Of a DNA stretch of 64,000 bases, positions 50,972 to 61,173 are shown piece after piece. Numbering within the stretch: position 1 is the stretch's first letter; every line of letters begins with the position of its first letter. Below the pieces are notes generated by a model that saw only the letters and a list, made by a program, of their open reading frames with translations, was not told the DNA's origin and searched no databases. The stretch covers positions 5,828,001 through 5,892,000 of the forward strand of contig NZ_CP048405.1 in assembly GCF_014084125.1 (NCBI RefSeq), in the 5' to 3' direction. The DNA comes from Streptacidiphilus sp. PB12-B1b. Lineage in GTDB: Bacteria > Actinomycetota > Actinomycetes > Streptomycetales > Streptomycetaceae. Position numbers and translations under genes: made by a program.

Positions 50972-52996
50972 ATGGCTGAGCGAGACCGCCCCTGGCTGAT
51001 GCGGACCTACGCCGGACACTCGTCGGCGACCGCGTCCAACGCGCTCTACCGGAAGAACCTGGCCAAGGGCCAGACCGGTCTCTCCGTCGCCTTCGACCTG
51101 CCGACGCAGACCGGCTACGACCCCGACCACGTCCTGGCCAAGGGCGAGGTCGGCCGGGTCGGCGTCCCGGTGAGCCACCTGGGCGACATGCGGGCGCTGT
51201 TCGACGGCATCCCGCTGGAGCGCACCAACACCTCCATGACGATCAACGCCACGGCCATGTGGCTGCTGGCGATGTACCAGGTCGTCGCGGAGGAGCAGGG
51301 GGCGGACATCGCCAAGCTCACCGGCACCACCCAGAACGACATCGTCAAGGAGTACCTGTCGCGCGGGACGCACGTCTTCCCGCCCGGCCCCAGCATCCGG
51401 CTGACCACCGACATGATCGCCTACACGGTGGCGAACATCCCCAAGTGGAACCCGATCAACATCTGCAGCTACCACCTGCAGGAGGCCGGGGCCACCCCGG
51501 TGCAGGAGCTGGCCTACGCCATGTGCACCGCGATCGCGGTGCTGGACGCGGTCCGCGACAGCGGCCAGGTGGCCCCGGAGCGGATGGGCGAGGTGGTCGC
51601 CCGGATCTCCTTCTTCGTCAACGCCGGGGTGCGCTTCGTCGAGGAGATGTGCAAGCTCCGTGCCTTCGGCCGGATCTGGGAGCAGGTCACCCGCGAGCGC
51701 TACGGCATCGCCGACCCCAAGCAGCGCCGGTTCCGCTACGGCGTGCAGGTCAACTCGCTCGGCCTGACCGAGGCGCAGCCGGAGAACAACGTCCAGCGGA
51801 TCGTGCTGGAGATGCTGGCAGTGACCCTCTCCAAGGACGCCCGGGCCCGCGCCGTGCAGCTGCCCGCCTGGAACGAGGCGCTGGGCCTGCCCCGGCCCTG
51901 GGACCAGCAGTGGTCGCTGCGCATCCAGCAGGTGCTGGCGTACGAGTCGGACCTGCTGGAGTACGGGGACCTGTTCGACGGCAGCCATGTGGTCGAGGCC
52001 AAGGTCGCCGAGCTGGTGGCCGGGGCCGGGGCGGAGATCGAGAAGGTGCTGGGCATGGGCGGGGTGGTCCCGGCCGTCGAGACCGGCTACCTGAAGGCCG
52101 CGCTGGTCGGCTCGCACGCCGAGCGCCGGGCCCGGATCGAGTCCGGCGAGGACAAGGTGGTCGGCGTCAACTGCTTCGAGACCACCGAGCCCAGCCCGCT
52201 CACCGCCGATTTGGACACCGCCATCATGCAGGTCGACCCGGACTCGGAGCGGGCCGTCGCCGAGGCGTTCGCGCAGTGGACCGCCGGGCGCGACGAGGCG
52301 GCCGCGCAGGCCGCCCTGGCCGAGCTGAAGCGGCAGGCCGCCACCGACGCCAACCTGGTCCCGGTGACGCTGGAGTGCGTCCGGGCCGGGGTCACCACCG
52401 GCGAGTGGTCCTTCGCGCTGCGCGAGGTCTTCGGCGAGTACCGCGCCCCCACCGGCGTCGGCGGCGCGCCGATCACCGGCGCCGTGGGCGGCGACAGCGG
52501 CTCGGAGCTGCTGGCCGTCCGCGAGGCCGTGGCCGCCACCGCCGAGGAGCTGGGCGCCGGCAAGCTGCGGCTGCTGGTCGGCAAGCCCGGTCTGGACGGG
52601 CACTCCAACGGCGCCGAGCAGATCGCGGTGCGCGCCCGCGACGCCGGCTTCGAGGTGGTCTACCAGGGCATCCGGCTGACCCCGGAGCAGATCACGGCGG
52701 CGGCCGTGGCCGAGGACGTCCACTGCGTGGGCCTGTCGATCCTCTCCGGCGCGCACGCCGAGCTGGTCCCGGACGTGCTGCGGCGGCTGCGCCGGGCCGG
52801 GGTGGAGGACGTCCCGGTGATCGTCGGCGGGATCATCCCGGCCGCCGACGAGCAGGCGCTGCTGGCCGGGGGCGTCGCGGCGGTGTTCACGCCCAAGGAC
52901 TTCGGGATCACCACCATCATCGGCCGGATCGTCGACGAGATCCGGCTCGCCAACAAGCTGGAGCCCTGGAAGGGCCGCGTGCCGGTCGCCCCCTAG
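50972..52996 (+). CDS. ecm: Ethylmalonyl-CoA mutase (B12-dependent; MeaA)
   Basis: A 674-residue mutase converting ethylmalonyl-CoA to methylsuccinyl-CoA. The N-terminal barrel carries YAGHSSATASNALYRKN, FDLPTQTGYDPDH and the ethylmalonyl-type NTSMTINATAMWLLAMYQ. The C-terminal cobalamin domain has KPGLDGHSNGAEQIA (DxHxxG, His axial ligand) and LSILSGAH. The end of ccr is four bases away. Methylmalonyl-CoA mutase is the close alternative, but context favours Ecm. Confidence 0.93.
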   Translation: MAERDRPWLMRTYAGHSSATASNALYRKNLAKGQTGLSVAFDLPTQTGYDPDHVLAKGEVGRVGVPVSHLGDMRALFDGIPLERTNTSMTINATAMWLLAMYQVVAEEQGADIAKLTGTTQNDIVKEYLSRGTHVFPPGPSIRLTTDMIAYTVANIPKWNPINICSYHLQEAGATPVQELAYAMCTAIAVLDAVRDSGQVAPERMGEVVARISFFVNAGVRFVEEMCKLRAFGRIWEQVTRERYGIADPKQRRFRYGVQVNSLGLTEAQPENNVQRIVLEMLAVTLSKDARARAVQLPAWNEALGLPRPWDQQWSLRIQQVLAYESDLLEYGDLFDGSHVVEAKVAELVAGAGAEIEKVLGMGGVVPAVETGYLKAALVGSHAERRARIESGEDKVVGVNCFETTEPSPLTADLDTAIMQVDPDSERAVAEAFAQWTAGRDEAAAQAALAELKRQAATDANLVPVTLECVRAGVTTGEWSFALREVFGEYRAPTGVGGAPITGAVGGDSGSELLAVREAVAATAEELGAGKLRLLVGKPGLDGHSNGAEQIAVRARDAGFEVVYQGIRLTPEQITAAAVAEDVHCVGLSILSGAHAELVPDVLRRLRRAGVEDVPVIVGGIIPAADEQALLAGGVAAVFTPKDFGITTIIGRIVDEIRLANKLEPWKGRVPVAP

Positions 52997-53045
52997 AGTC
53001 GGAGCACCGCCCGCACCACCCACCCTCACCACTGAAGAGGACCGA

Positions 53046-54005
53046 ATGACTGTCAATCGCCTGCGCCCCCGCCGCTCGTGCCTGGCCGTCCCCGGAAGCA
53101 ATCCGCGCTTCCTGGAGAAGGCCCAGGGGCTGGCCGCCGACCAGGTCTTCCTGGACCTGGAGGACGCCTGCGCGCCGCTCGCCAAGGAGGGCGCCCGCCA
53201 CACCGTCGTGGACGCGCTCAACACCGGCGACTGGACCGGCAAGACCCGTGTGGTGCGGGTCAACGACTGGACCACGCACTGGACCTACCGCGACGTGGTG
53301 ACCGTGGTGGAGGGCGCCGGGCAGAACCTGGACTGCATCATGCTGCCCAAGGTCCAGGACGCGCAGCAGGTCGTCGCGCTGGACCTGCTGCTCACCCAGA
53401 TCGAGAAGACCATGGGCTTCGAGGTCGGCCGGATCGGCATCGAGGCGCAGATCGAGAACGCCAGGGGCCTGGTCAACGTGGACGCCATCGCCGGGGCCTC
53501 GCCGCGGATGGAGACCATCGTCTTCGGCCCGGCCGACTTCATGGCCTCCATCAACATGAAGTCCCTGGTGGTCGGCGAGCAGCCGCCGGGCTACGGCGCC
53601 GACGCCTACCACTACATCCTGATGCGCATCCTGATGGCCGCCCGCATGCACGACCTGCAGGCCATCGACGGCCCCTACCTGCAGATCCGCAACGTCGACG
53701 GCTACCGCGAGGTCGCCCGGCGCTCGGCGGCGCTGGGCTTCGACGGCAAGTGGGTGCTGCACCCCGGCCAGGTGGAGGCGGCCAACGAGGTCTACTCCCC
53801 CACCCAGGAGGACTACGACCACGCCGAGCTGATCCTGGACGCCTACGACTGGTGCACCTCGGAGGCCGGCGGCAAGAAGGGCTCGGCGATGCTCGGCGAC
53901 GAGATGATCGACGAGGCCAGCCGCAAGATGGCGCTGGTGGTCGCGGGCAAGGGCCGCAACGCGGGCATGCAGCGCACCACCAAGTTCGAGATCCCGGAGG
54001 CCTGA
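53046..54005 (+). CDS. mcl1: L-malyl-CoA/beta-methylmalyl-CoA lyase (HpcH/HpaI family)
   Basis: A 319-residue CitE-like aldolase splitting beta-methylmalyl-CoA to propionyl-CoA and glyoxylate (and possibly malyl-CoA). Motifs are RRSCLAVPGSNPRFLEKA, FLDLEDACAP (metal Asp/Glu) and EAQIENARGLVNVDAI with FGPADFM. It ends 2 bases before the next gene. A 49-base gap after ecm contains its ribosome site. Confidence 0.92.
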   Translation: MTVNRLRPRRSCLAVPGSNPRFLEKAQGLAADQVFLDLEDACAPLAKEGARHTVVDALNTGDWTGKTRVVRVNDWTTHWTYRDVVTVVEGAGQNLDCIMLPKVQDAQQVVALDLLLTQIEKTMGFEVGRIGIEAQIENARGLVNVDAIAGASPRMETIVFGPADFMASINMKSLVVGEQPPGYGADAYHYILMRILMAARMHDLQAIDGPYLQIRNVDGYREVARRSAALGFDGKWVLHPGQVEAANEVYSPTQEDYDHAELILDAYDWCTSEAGGKKGSAMLGDEMIDEASRKMALVVAGKGRNAGMQRTTKFEIPEA

Positions 54006-54007
54006 CC

Positions 54008-54511
54008 ATGCAGTTCGGACGCACCTACGAGGAGTTCGAGGTCGGCGCGGTCTACAAGCACTGGCCCGGGAAGACCGTCACCGAGTACGACGACCACCTC
54101 TTCTGCCTGCTGACCATGAACCACCACCCGCTGCACCTGGACAGCAACTACGCCGAGAGGACGACGGACTTCGGCAGGAACGTGGTGGTCGGCAACTACG
54201 TCTACTCGCTGCTGCTCGGCATGTCGGTGCCGGACGTCTCCGGCAAGGCCATCGCCAACCTGGAGGTCGAGTCGCTGCGGCACATCGCGCCGACCTTCCA
54301 CGGCGACACCATCTACGGCGAGACCGTGGTGCTGGACAAGACCCCGTCGAAGTCCAAGTCGGACCGCGGCATCGTCCACGTCGAGACCAAGGGCTACAAG
54401 CAGGACGGCACGGTCGTCTGCGTGTTCCGCCGCAAGGTGATGGTGCCGACCGAGACGTACATCAAGGAGCGGGGCGGGGAGCAGCCGGGGCGGCCCGAGC
54501 CGCTGAGCTGA
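54008..54511 (+). CDS. MaoC-family dehydratase (mesaconyl-CoA hydratase candidate)
   Basis: A 167-residue single hotdog-fold protein with the hydratase-2-like motif YDDHLFCLLTMNHHPLHLD (Asp and His of the catalytic pair). In this operon it should hydrate mesaconyl-C1-CoA to beta-methylmalyl-CoA. Proteobacterial mesaconyl-CoA hydratases are about twice as long (double hotdog), so a homodimer or different detail is implied. A hairpin follows within the operon. Confidence 0.85.
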   Translation: MQFGRTYEEFEVGAVYKHWPGKTVTEYDDHLFCLLTMNHHPLHLDSNYAERTTDFGRNVVVGNYVYSLLLGMSVPDVSGKAIANLEVESLRHIAPTFHGDTIYGETVVLDKTPSKSKSDRGIVHVETKGYKQDGTVVCVFRRKVMVPTETYIKERGGEQPGRPEPLS

Positions 54512-54552
54512 CGGCGCCCGACGACCGTTCGTTGTCCAGTCCCCTTTGACGG

Positions 54553-54588
54553 GGTGCCCCGTGGCTACTGCCACAGCCGCGGGGCACC
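54553..54588 (+). promoter_or_regulatory. Intra-operon hairpin between the MaoC and methylsuccinyl-CoA dehydrogenase genes
   Basis: GGTGCCCCG (54553-54561) pairs with CGGGGCACC (54580-54588), with a nested GTGGC-TACT-GCCAC hairpin (54561-54574). It lies in the only sizable gap (109 bp) of the operon, 32 bases before the last gene's start. It may act as a partial terminator, attenuator or RNA-processing site. The gap also has CCGTTCGTTGTCC about 20 bases upstream. Confidence 0.55.
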
Positions 54589-54620
54589 TTCCACCCCCAC
54601 TCACCTCCCAGGAGCCAGCC

Positions 54621-55832
<1,212 letters not shown>

Positions 55833-55859
55833 GACCGCCACTGCCCGATTCGGGCGGTC
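55833..55859 (+). terminator. Hairpin directly after the methylsuccinyl-CoA dehydrogenase stop
   Basis: GACCGCC (55833-55839) pairs with GGCGGTC (55853-55859), with an alternative inner CCCGA/TCGGG fold. It begins at the stop codon and probably helps the stronger terminator 40 bases downstream. Confidence 0.5.
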
Positions 55860-55897
55860 AAGCGGCCGATCAAGTGGCGGTCAGGTACGCCGAAATT

Positions 55898-55927
55898 CGG
55901 CCGGATCCGATAAGATCCGGCCGTTTT
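55898..55927 (+). terminator. Classical rho-independent terminator of the ethylmalonyl-CoA operon
   Basis: CGGCCGGATC (55898-55907), loop CGATAA, GATCCGGCCG (55914-55923), then TTTT. A perfect 10-bp stem followed by a T-run is rare in this GC-rich genome. Confidence 0.9.
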
Positions 55928-56264
55928 CGTCATTCCGCCCACAGCATGCGATCGGTACGGGATACTCAGGCCCTCCCCCTGACGTGTCCCTGTAAGATCC
56001 CAGGTCATCCCTGAGAGAGTTGTCACCGTTCCGGCGAAACCCTTGGCCGGGGCGGGCTGACGCGTCTACGTTCGATAGCAGGGGTACGACCGAGGGCAGT
56101 ACTCCGGGCACCCGAGGGTTGCCTGAGCACCGTCCGCTGCCGATAGCATCCCCGAGGACAGTCATGTCCCCGAACCCCTCGATCACGCGGCCCCATCGCG
56201 CGGTCGCCGCGCCGGAACCCTCCGGCGTCAGCCACGCTCCGGGCCCCCGCGACAAAGGTCTTCG
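55928..56264 (+). other. 337-bp region upstream of psd
   Basis: No gene is convincing here. It is less GC-rich than its surroundings between about 55920 and 56010, so the psd-pssA promoter probably lies there. Codon bias of the short open frames is poor. Confidence 0.4.
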
Positions 56265-56918
56265 ATGCCCCTCAGTCCGTCCCAACGATCCGCGACCCGT
56301 CCCCGTGTCACGCTGGCACGCGGCGCTTCGCCCTGGCTCGTACCCACCGTGCTCACCGCAGCCGCCTGCACCGCCCTCACCCGGCGCAGCCGCACGTGGG
56401 CCGTGGCGGCAGTCCCCGCCTCCGCGCTCGGCGCGGGGATGCTGTGGTTCTTCCGCGACCCTGAGCGCGCCATCGGCGAGGGTCGGGTGATCTCCCCCGC
56501 CGACGGCGTGGTGCAGAGCATCGACGCCTGGCCGGACGGGCGCACCAGAGTGGCGGTCTTCATGAGCCCGCTGAACGTCCACGTCAACCGGGCCCCGCTG
56601 GCCGGCACCGTGACCTCGGTCGAGCACGTCCCCGGTGGGTTCGTCCCGGCGTTCAACAAGGACAGCGACCGCAACGAGCGGGTCGTGTGGCACTTCGACA
56701 CCGAGCTGGGCGACCTGGAGGTCGTGCAGATCGCCGGTGCCGTGGCCCGGCGCATCATCCCCTACGTCCCCGCGGGCACCAAGGTCGAGCAGGGCGAGCG
56801 GGTCGGGCTGATCCGCTTCGGCTCGCGCGTCGACACCTACCTCCCGCAGGGCGTCGAGCCCGGCGTGGTGGTCGGCCAGCGGACCACGGCAGGGGTGACT
56901 CGCCTTGACCGTGACTGA
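56265..56918 (+). CDS. psd: Phosphatidylserine decarboxylase proenzyme
   Basis: A 217-residue enzyme making phosphatidylethanolamine from phosphatidylserine. Two N-terminal hydrophobic stretches (about 20-40 and 46-62) are followed by WFFRDPERAIGEGRVISPADG and FMSPLNVHVNRAP. The self-cleavage site that forms the pyruvoyl cofactor is the Gly-Ser of RFGSRVDTYLP (short Psd class, in place of the LGST of E. coli). Overlaps pssA by 14 bases. Confidence 0.93.
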   Translation: MPLSPSQRSATRPRVTLARGASPWLVPTVLTAAACTALTRRSRTWAVAAVPASALGAGMLWFFRDPERAIGEGRVISPADGVVQSIDAWPDGRTRVAVFMSPLNVHVNRAPLAGTVTSVEHVPGGFVPAFNKDSDRNERVVWHFDTELGDLEVVQIAGAVARRIIPYVPAGTKVEQGERVGLIRFGSRVDTYLPQGVEPGVVVGQRTTAGVTRLDRD

Positions 56919-57777
56919 TCCGGAGACCGTGCAGGAGTCCGACACCGACGGCGAGCACGCCGCCCGCAGGCTGCGCTGGGCCCGGGACCGCGAACTGCGC
57001 GCCCCCCGCTCCCCGCAGCACCTTTCCACCGCCGACGTTTTCACACTCGGCAACGCGGTGTGCGGCTTCCTGGCGATCTACTGCACCACCACCGGGGTGC
57101 TGATCCCGCACCTGACCGGTGAGGCCAGCGGCGGCGACCGGCGCAGCGCCGCCGCCGCGGTGACGCTGCTGCTGATCGGCTCCATGTGCGACCTGTTCGA
57201 CGGACTGGTCGCCCGCAAGCTGCGCAGCTCCGCCCTGGGCGCCGAGCTGGACAACCTCGCGGACCTGATCAGCTTCGGCATCGCCCCGGCCTACTTCGTG
57301 GTGGTCTGGGGCATGGTCACCAACGGCGCCAGCCAGCGGCTGTCGGCCGGCATCGCCATCGTGGTGCTGCTCGCGGTCGTACTGCGGCTGGCGCGCTTCT
57401 CCTGCACCACCATGCGGCCGGGCGTGTTCCAGGGCATGCCGTGCCCGATGGGCGCGATGACGGTCATCTCGATCGTGCTGCTGAACCCGCCGTTCATTCC
57501 CGCCGTGCTGGGCATCGTGGCGGTGGCGGCGCTGATGGTCAGCAAGGTCGAGTACCCCAAGCCGCACGGGGTGCTGGCCACCGCGACGCTGAGCTGGATC
57601 GTGGTCAGCATGGGCTGCCTGGCCGCCTGGGCGACCGGTGTGCCCGGCGGGCACACCCTGCTGCAGATCGGCGCCAGCCTGCAGGTGTCGCTGGCGCTGA
57701 TGGCGCCGCTGATGGTGATCCGCCGCAAGGTCGGCGACGTCCGCGCCCGGCGCGCCGAGTCGCGGATCACCCACTAG
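56905..57777 (+). CDS. pssA: CDP-diacylglycerol-serine O-phosphatidyltransferase
   Basis: A 290-residue membrane enzyme joining serine to CDP-diacylglycerol. The CDP-alcohol motif D-x2-DG-x2-AR-x8-G-x3-D-x3-D is seen as CDLFDGLVARKLRSSALGAE and the following LDNLAD. About eight membrane segments. A TTG start (AGGGGTGA upstream) gives overlap with psd; a GTG two codons later is also possible. Psd next door uses its product. Confidence 0.92.
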   Translation: MTVTDPETVQESDTDGEHAARRLRWARDRELRAPRSPQHLSTADVFTLGNAVCGFLAIYCTTTGVLIPHLTGEASGGDRRSAAAAVTLLLIGSMCDLFDGLVARKLRSSALGAELDNLADLISFGIAPAYFVVVWGMVTNGASQRLSAGIAIVVLLAVVLRLARFSCTTMRPGVFQGMPCPMGAMTVISIVLLNPPFIPAVLGIVAVAALMVSKVEYPKPHGVLATATLSWIVVSMGCLAAWATGVPGGHTLLQIGASLQVSLALMAPLMVIRRKVGDVRARRAESRITH

Positions 57778-57816
57778 CCCCTCGCGCCAGGGCCTGGCAC
57801 CAGGCACCTGGCCCGC

Positions 57817-57853
57817 ACAGCGCCCGTGACCGGAGACCGGTCACGGGCGCTGT
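57817..57853. terminator. Bidirectional terminator between pssA and the DHA2 exporter
   Basis: A perfect 17-bp stem (57817-57833 with 57837-57853) closed by AGA. It lies 40 bases after pssA and 32 bases after the convergent MFS stop. Confidence 0.85.
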
Positions 57854-57884
57854 CGTCTGTCCGCACACCGTCGGGCGCGCACGG

Positions 57885-59423
57885 TCAGTGCGCGGACGCG
57901 GCCCCGGCGGTGGGCTTCCCGGCGTTCTGGGCCTCCCACGGCGCCGGCGCGTTCGAGCGCCGGACCAGCAGCAGCACCAGCACCCCGGCCACCAGGCCGA
58001 CGATGCCCGCGGTCAGGTAGACCCGGTCCAGGCCGACCGCGAAGGCGGCGTGCACCAGCTGCTCAGCGGCGGCCCGGTGGTCGGCCGGGGTCTGCGCCAG
58101 CACCGCTCCGGCCCGGCCGCCGCTCAGCGCCGAGGAGGCCGCCTGCGGATCGGGGACCTTGCCGCTGGCGGTGACATAACTGGTGATCCGCCGGGCGAAG
58201 ACGGTGCCCAGCACCGCGATGCCCAGGGCGTAGCCGAGCTGGCGCCCGGTGTTGATGGCGCCGCTGGCCATACCGGCCCGCTGCCGCGGCACGCTGGCCA
58301 TGGCCGAGGACATCATGATCGGCGTGGCCAGGCCGACCCCGAGGCCGGTGACGATCATGCCGGGCAGGACCACCGTCCACGAGGAGCCGGCGGACACCAG
58401 GGTGAGCAGCAGCGCGCCCGCGCCGATCAGCATCAGCCCGATGCCGATGGGCCACTGCGGCGCCAACTTGTGGAAGAAGCGTCCGCTGAGCGAGGCCACC
58501 ACGAAAGCGGAGACGGCCAGCGGGCAGACCACCAGGCCGGCCTGGATCGGGCTGAGGTTCAGCACCGACTGGAGCCAGATCGAGGTGTAGGTGAGGTGGG
58601 CGAAGGCGGCCGCGTTGAGCATCAGCGCGGCCAGGCTGAGCCCGACGAAGCTGCGGTTGCGCATCAGCGACAGGTCGAGCAGCGGGTTGGCGCTGCGGCT
58701 CTCGACGGCGACGAAGGCGATCAGCGCGACCAGTGCCACGCCGAGCGAGACCAGCACCGTGGCGCTGCCCCAGCCGTCGCCGGCGCTCTCGATCAGGCCG
58801 TAGGTGAGGCCGCCCGCGAAGACGGTGAAGCAGACCGCGCCCGGGTAGTCCAGCCGGCCGGAGATCCGGCCCTCGTCGTTGGCCAGGTAGCGCAGGGTCA
58901 TCACCACGGCGGCGGCCGCGATCGGCAGGTTGACGAAGAAGATCGCCCGCCAGTCGATCGAGTCGGTGAGCAGCCCGCCGAGGACCGGGCCGACGGCGGC
59001 GGCGGCCCCGCTGACCGCGCCCCAGACACCGAAGGCGGTGCCCCGGTCCCGGCCGTGGTACGAGCCGTTCAGCAGCGAGGTGGTGGACGTCAGCATGGCC
59101 GCGCCGCCGATGCCCTGCACCGCGCGCGAGGCGATCAGCACCCCGGCGTTGGGGGCGAGGCCGCAGGCCAGGGAGGCCAGGGCGAAGACGACCAGGCCGA
59201 TCAGATAGAGCCGGCGGTGGCCGAGGCGGTCGCCCAGGGTGCCTACGACCATCAGCAGGGCGGCCAGGACCAGGGCGTACATGTCCACGACCCACTGCAG
59301 GGAGGTGAACGAGGAGTGCAGGTCGGTCGACATCTGCGGCAGGGCGACGTTCACGATGCTGACGTCGACCAGCAGCATGAAGGTGCCGAGGCAGATGGCC
59401 ACCAGGGGTATCCATTTGCGCAT
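57885..59423 (-). CDS. DHA2-family MFS exporter (EmrB/QacA type)
   Basis: A 512-residue protein with about fourteen membrane segments; signature LLVDVSIVNVALPQM, GDRLGHRRLYLIGL and QGIGGAAMLTSTTSLL. Members export drugs and toxic metabolites. The ATG at 59423 with GGAG was preferred over a GTG 11 codons earlier. Divergent from the Lrp/AsnC regulator, which probably controls it. Confidence 0.88.
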   Translation of the reverse strand: MRKWIPLVAICLGTFMLLVDVSIVNVALPQMSTDLHSSFTSLQWVVDMYALVLAALLMVVGTLGDRLGHRRLYLIGLVVFALASLACGLAPNAGVLIASRAVQGIGGAAMLTSTTSLLNGSYHGRDRGTAFGVWGAVSGAAAAVGPVLGGLLTDSIDWRAIFFVNLPIAAAAVVMTLRYLANDEGRISGRLDYPGAVCFTVFAGGLTYGLIESAGDGWGSATVLVSLGVALVALIAFVAVESRSANPLLDLSLMRNRSFVGLSLAALMLNAAAFAHLTYTSIWLQSVLNLSPIQAGLVVCPLAVSAFVVASLSGRFFHKLAPQWPIGIGLMLIGAGALLLTLVSAGSSWTVVLPGMIVTGLGVGLATPIMMSSAMASVPRQRAGMASGAINTGRQLGYALGIAVLGTVFARRITSYVTASGKVPDPQAASSALSGGRAGAVLAQTPADHRAAAEQLVHAAFAVGLDRVYLTAGIVGLVAGVLVLLLVRRSNAPAPWEAQNAGKPTAGAASAH

Positions 59424-59614
59424 GGCGTTCTCCGGGGTGGAGGCGGGCGGATTCACAGTGCGGGGCTTCCTTCGTACGGTTCGGCGGCGACCGGAGGACC
59501 TGCTCCACGGTGAGCGTCCAGCTGCGGCCTACCCTCGGCATACTGCCCGCCCGGGCGGCTCCGGCCCCAGCCGGGAACCTGGATGCGGCGGATTCCGACA
59601 TGGCCTAGCCTTGG

Positions 59615-60640
59615 ATGATGCGATCCGACAGTTTCGACGAGTTGGACCGCCAACTGGTGAACGCCCTGCAGCTCGACCCGCGCATCCCCTTCAGCCGGCT
59701 GGCGTCGGTGCTCGGCGTCTCCGACCAGACGGTGGCCCGCCGCTACTCCCGGTTGCGGACCGAGGGGCTGATCAGGGTCCTCGGGCTGACCGATCCGGAG
59801 GTGCTGGGCGAGGACCGCTGGATGGTGCGGGTGCAGTGCACCCCGGACGCCGCCTCCGCCATCGCCGAGGCGCTGGCCCGGCGCGACGACACCACCTGGG
59901 TCAGCCTCAACTCGGGCGGCACCGAGATCAGCTGTGTGGCCCGGGCCGGAGTGGACCAGGAGGAGCACGCGCTGCTGCTGCAGCGGCTGCCGCGCACGCC
60001 CAGCGTGGTCGGGGTGACCGCGCACTGCGTGATGCACACCTTCTTCGGCGGTGCGATGAGCCTGGTCACCAAGTGGGACACGCTCGCCCCGGAGCAGGTC
60101 GCGCTGCTGACGCCGCCCCCGCCGAGCCGCGGCGCCGAGCGCCCGGTCCGACTGGACGAGGGCGACAAGCGGCTGCTGGCGGTGCTGGCCCAGGACGGCC
60201 GGGCGAGCCTCGGCGAGCTGGCGGCGGCCACCGGCTGGTCGCAGAGCACGGTGCGGCGGCGGATGGCCGAGCTGCACGACAGCGGGGCGCTCTACTTCGA
60301 CATGGAGTTCGAACGCCGGATCTTCGACCTGACCGCCCGGGCGCTGCTCTGGCTGTCGGTCGCCCCGGCCGAGCTGGCCGCCACCGGTGAGGCGCTGGCC
60401 GAGCACCCGGAGGTGGCGTACGCCTGCGCGACCACCGGCGCCACCAATGTGCACGCGGTGGTGTTCGCGCCGGACACCACCTCCCTGTACACCTACCTGA
60501 CCACCCGGATCGCCTCGCTTCCGGCGATCCGGCAGGTGGAGACCACGCCGATCATGCGCCAGGTGAAGGGCGCCAGCCCGCTCCCGGCCCGCCCGCTGCG
60601 GGCCGCGCGGCTCAGCCCAGCGGCGGCAGCACGTCGCTGA
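59615..60640 (+). CDS. Double-module Lrp/AsnC family regulator
   Basis: A 341-residue protein containing two AsnC units. HTHs are at about 8-55 (LDRQLVNALQLDPRIPFSRLA, VSDQTVARRYSRL) and 180-225 (LLAVLAQDGRASLGELAAATG, SQSTVRRRMAEL), each followed by an effector-binding RAM-like region. Single-module AsnC proteins are about 150 residues, so this is a tandem form. ATG-ATG start. Its 3' end overlaps the convergent MarR gene by 29 bases. Confidence 0.87.
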   Translation: MMRSDSFDELDRQLVNALQLDPRIPFSRLASVLGVSDQTVARRYSRLRTEGLIRVLGLTDPEVLGEDRWMVRVQCTPDAASAIAEALARRDDTTWVSLNSGGTEISCVARAGVDQEEHALLLQRLPRTPSVVGVTAHCVMHTFFGGAMSLVTKWDTLAPEQVALLTPPPPSRGAERPVRLDEGDKRLLAVLAQDGRASLGELAAATGWSQSTVRRRMAELHDSGALYFDMEFERRIFDLTARALLWLSVAPAELAATGEALAEHPEVAYACATTGATNVHAVVFAPDTTSLYTYLTTRIASLPAIRQVETTPIMRQVKGASPLPARPLRAARLSPAAAARR

Positions 60641-61103
60641 CGTGCCGGCCCAGCTCGTCCAGGCCCTCCACCACGGCCGCCAGCCGCTCCGGCGCGAGGA
60701 TGCCGAGGACGTGCCGGTCCAGCTCGTCCGCGTGCCGCCGGGCGGCCTCGACCAGCCGGGCCTCCCCGGCCGGGGTCAGCGTCACCACCTGCACCCGCTT
60801 GTCGCCGCTGGAGCGTTCGCGGGCGACCAGCCCGGCCTCGACCATCCGGTCGACCAGCCGGGTCGCGCCGCCGCTGGTCAGCACCAGCTGCCGGGACAGC
60901 TCGCCCATGGGGACGCCCCCGGGCCTGGCGCCGACCAGCAGCAGCACCTCGAACATGGGGTGGGACAGGCCGCTGGCACGCTCCATGGCGGCCCCCAGCA
61001 GCCGCTCCAGCCGGCTGGCGGTGGTCAGCACCACGCCCAGGGCCTGGATCCGGTCGTCGGCGACCGCGTCGGCGGCGCTGTCGATGCGCTGACGCTCTGC
61101 CAT
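60612..61103 (-). CDS. MarR-family transcriptional regulator
   Basis: A 163-residue winged-HTH protein (SHPMFEVLLLVGARPGGVPMGEL, SGGATRLVDRMVEAGLV, wing SSGDKRVQVVTLTPAGEARL). It lies downstream of, and in the same direction as, the NAD(P)-binding reductase gene (70-bp gap) and may control it through the CTGACGCGTCAG site. The internal ATG MAERQR was chosen as start. Confidence 0.87.
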   Translation of the reverse strand: MAERQRIDSAADAVADDRIQALGVVLTTASRLERLLGAAMERASGLSHPMFEVLLLVGARPGGVPMGELSRQLVLTSGGATRLVDRMVEAGLVARERSSGDKRVQVVTLTPAGEARLVEAARRHADELDRHVLGILAPERLAAVVEGLDELGRHVSDVLPPLG

Positions 61104-61173
61104 CCCCGCCCCCGGCCCTGCTTGCATGTCGGCCTCGCTACCCGCCGGTTGCCACGGTAGCCCAGCGCGGCCC

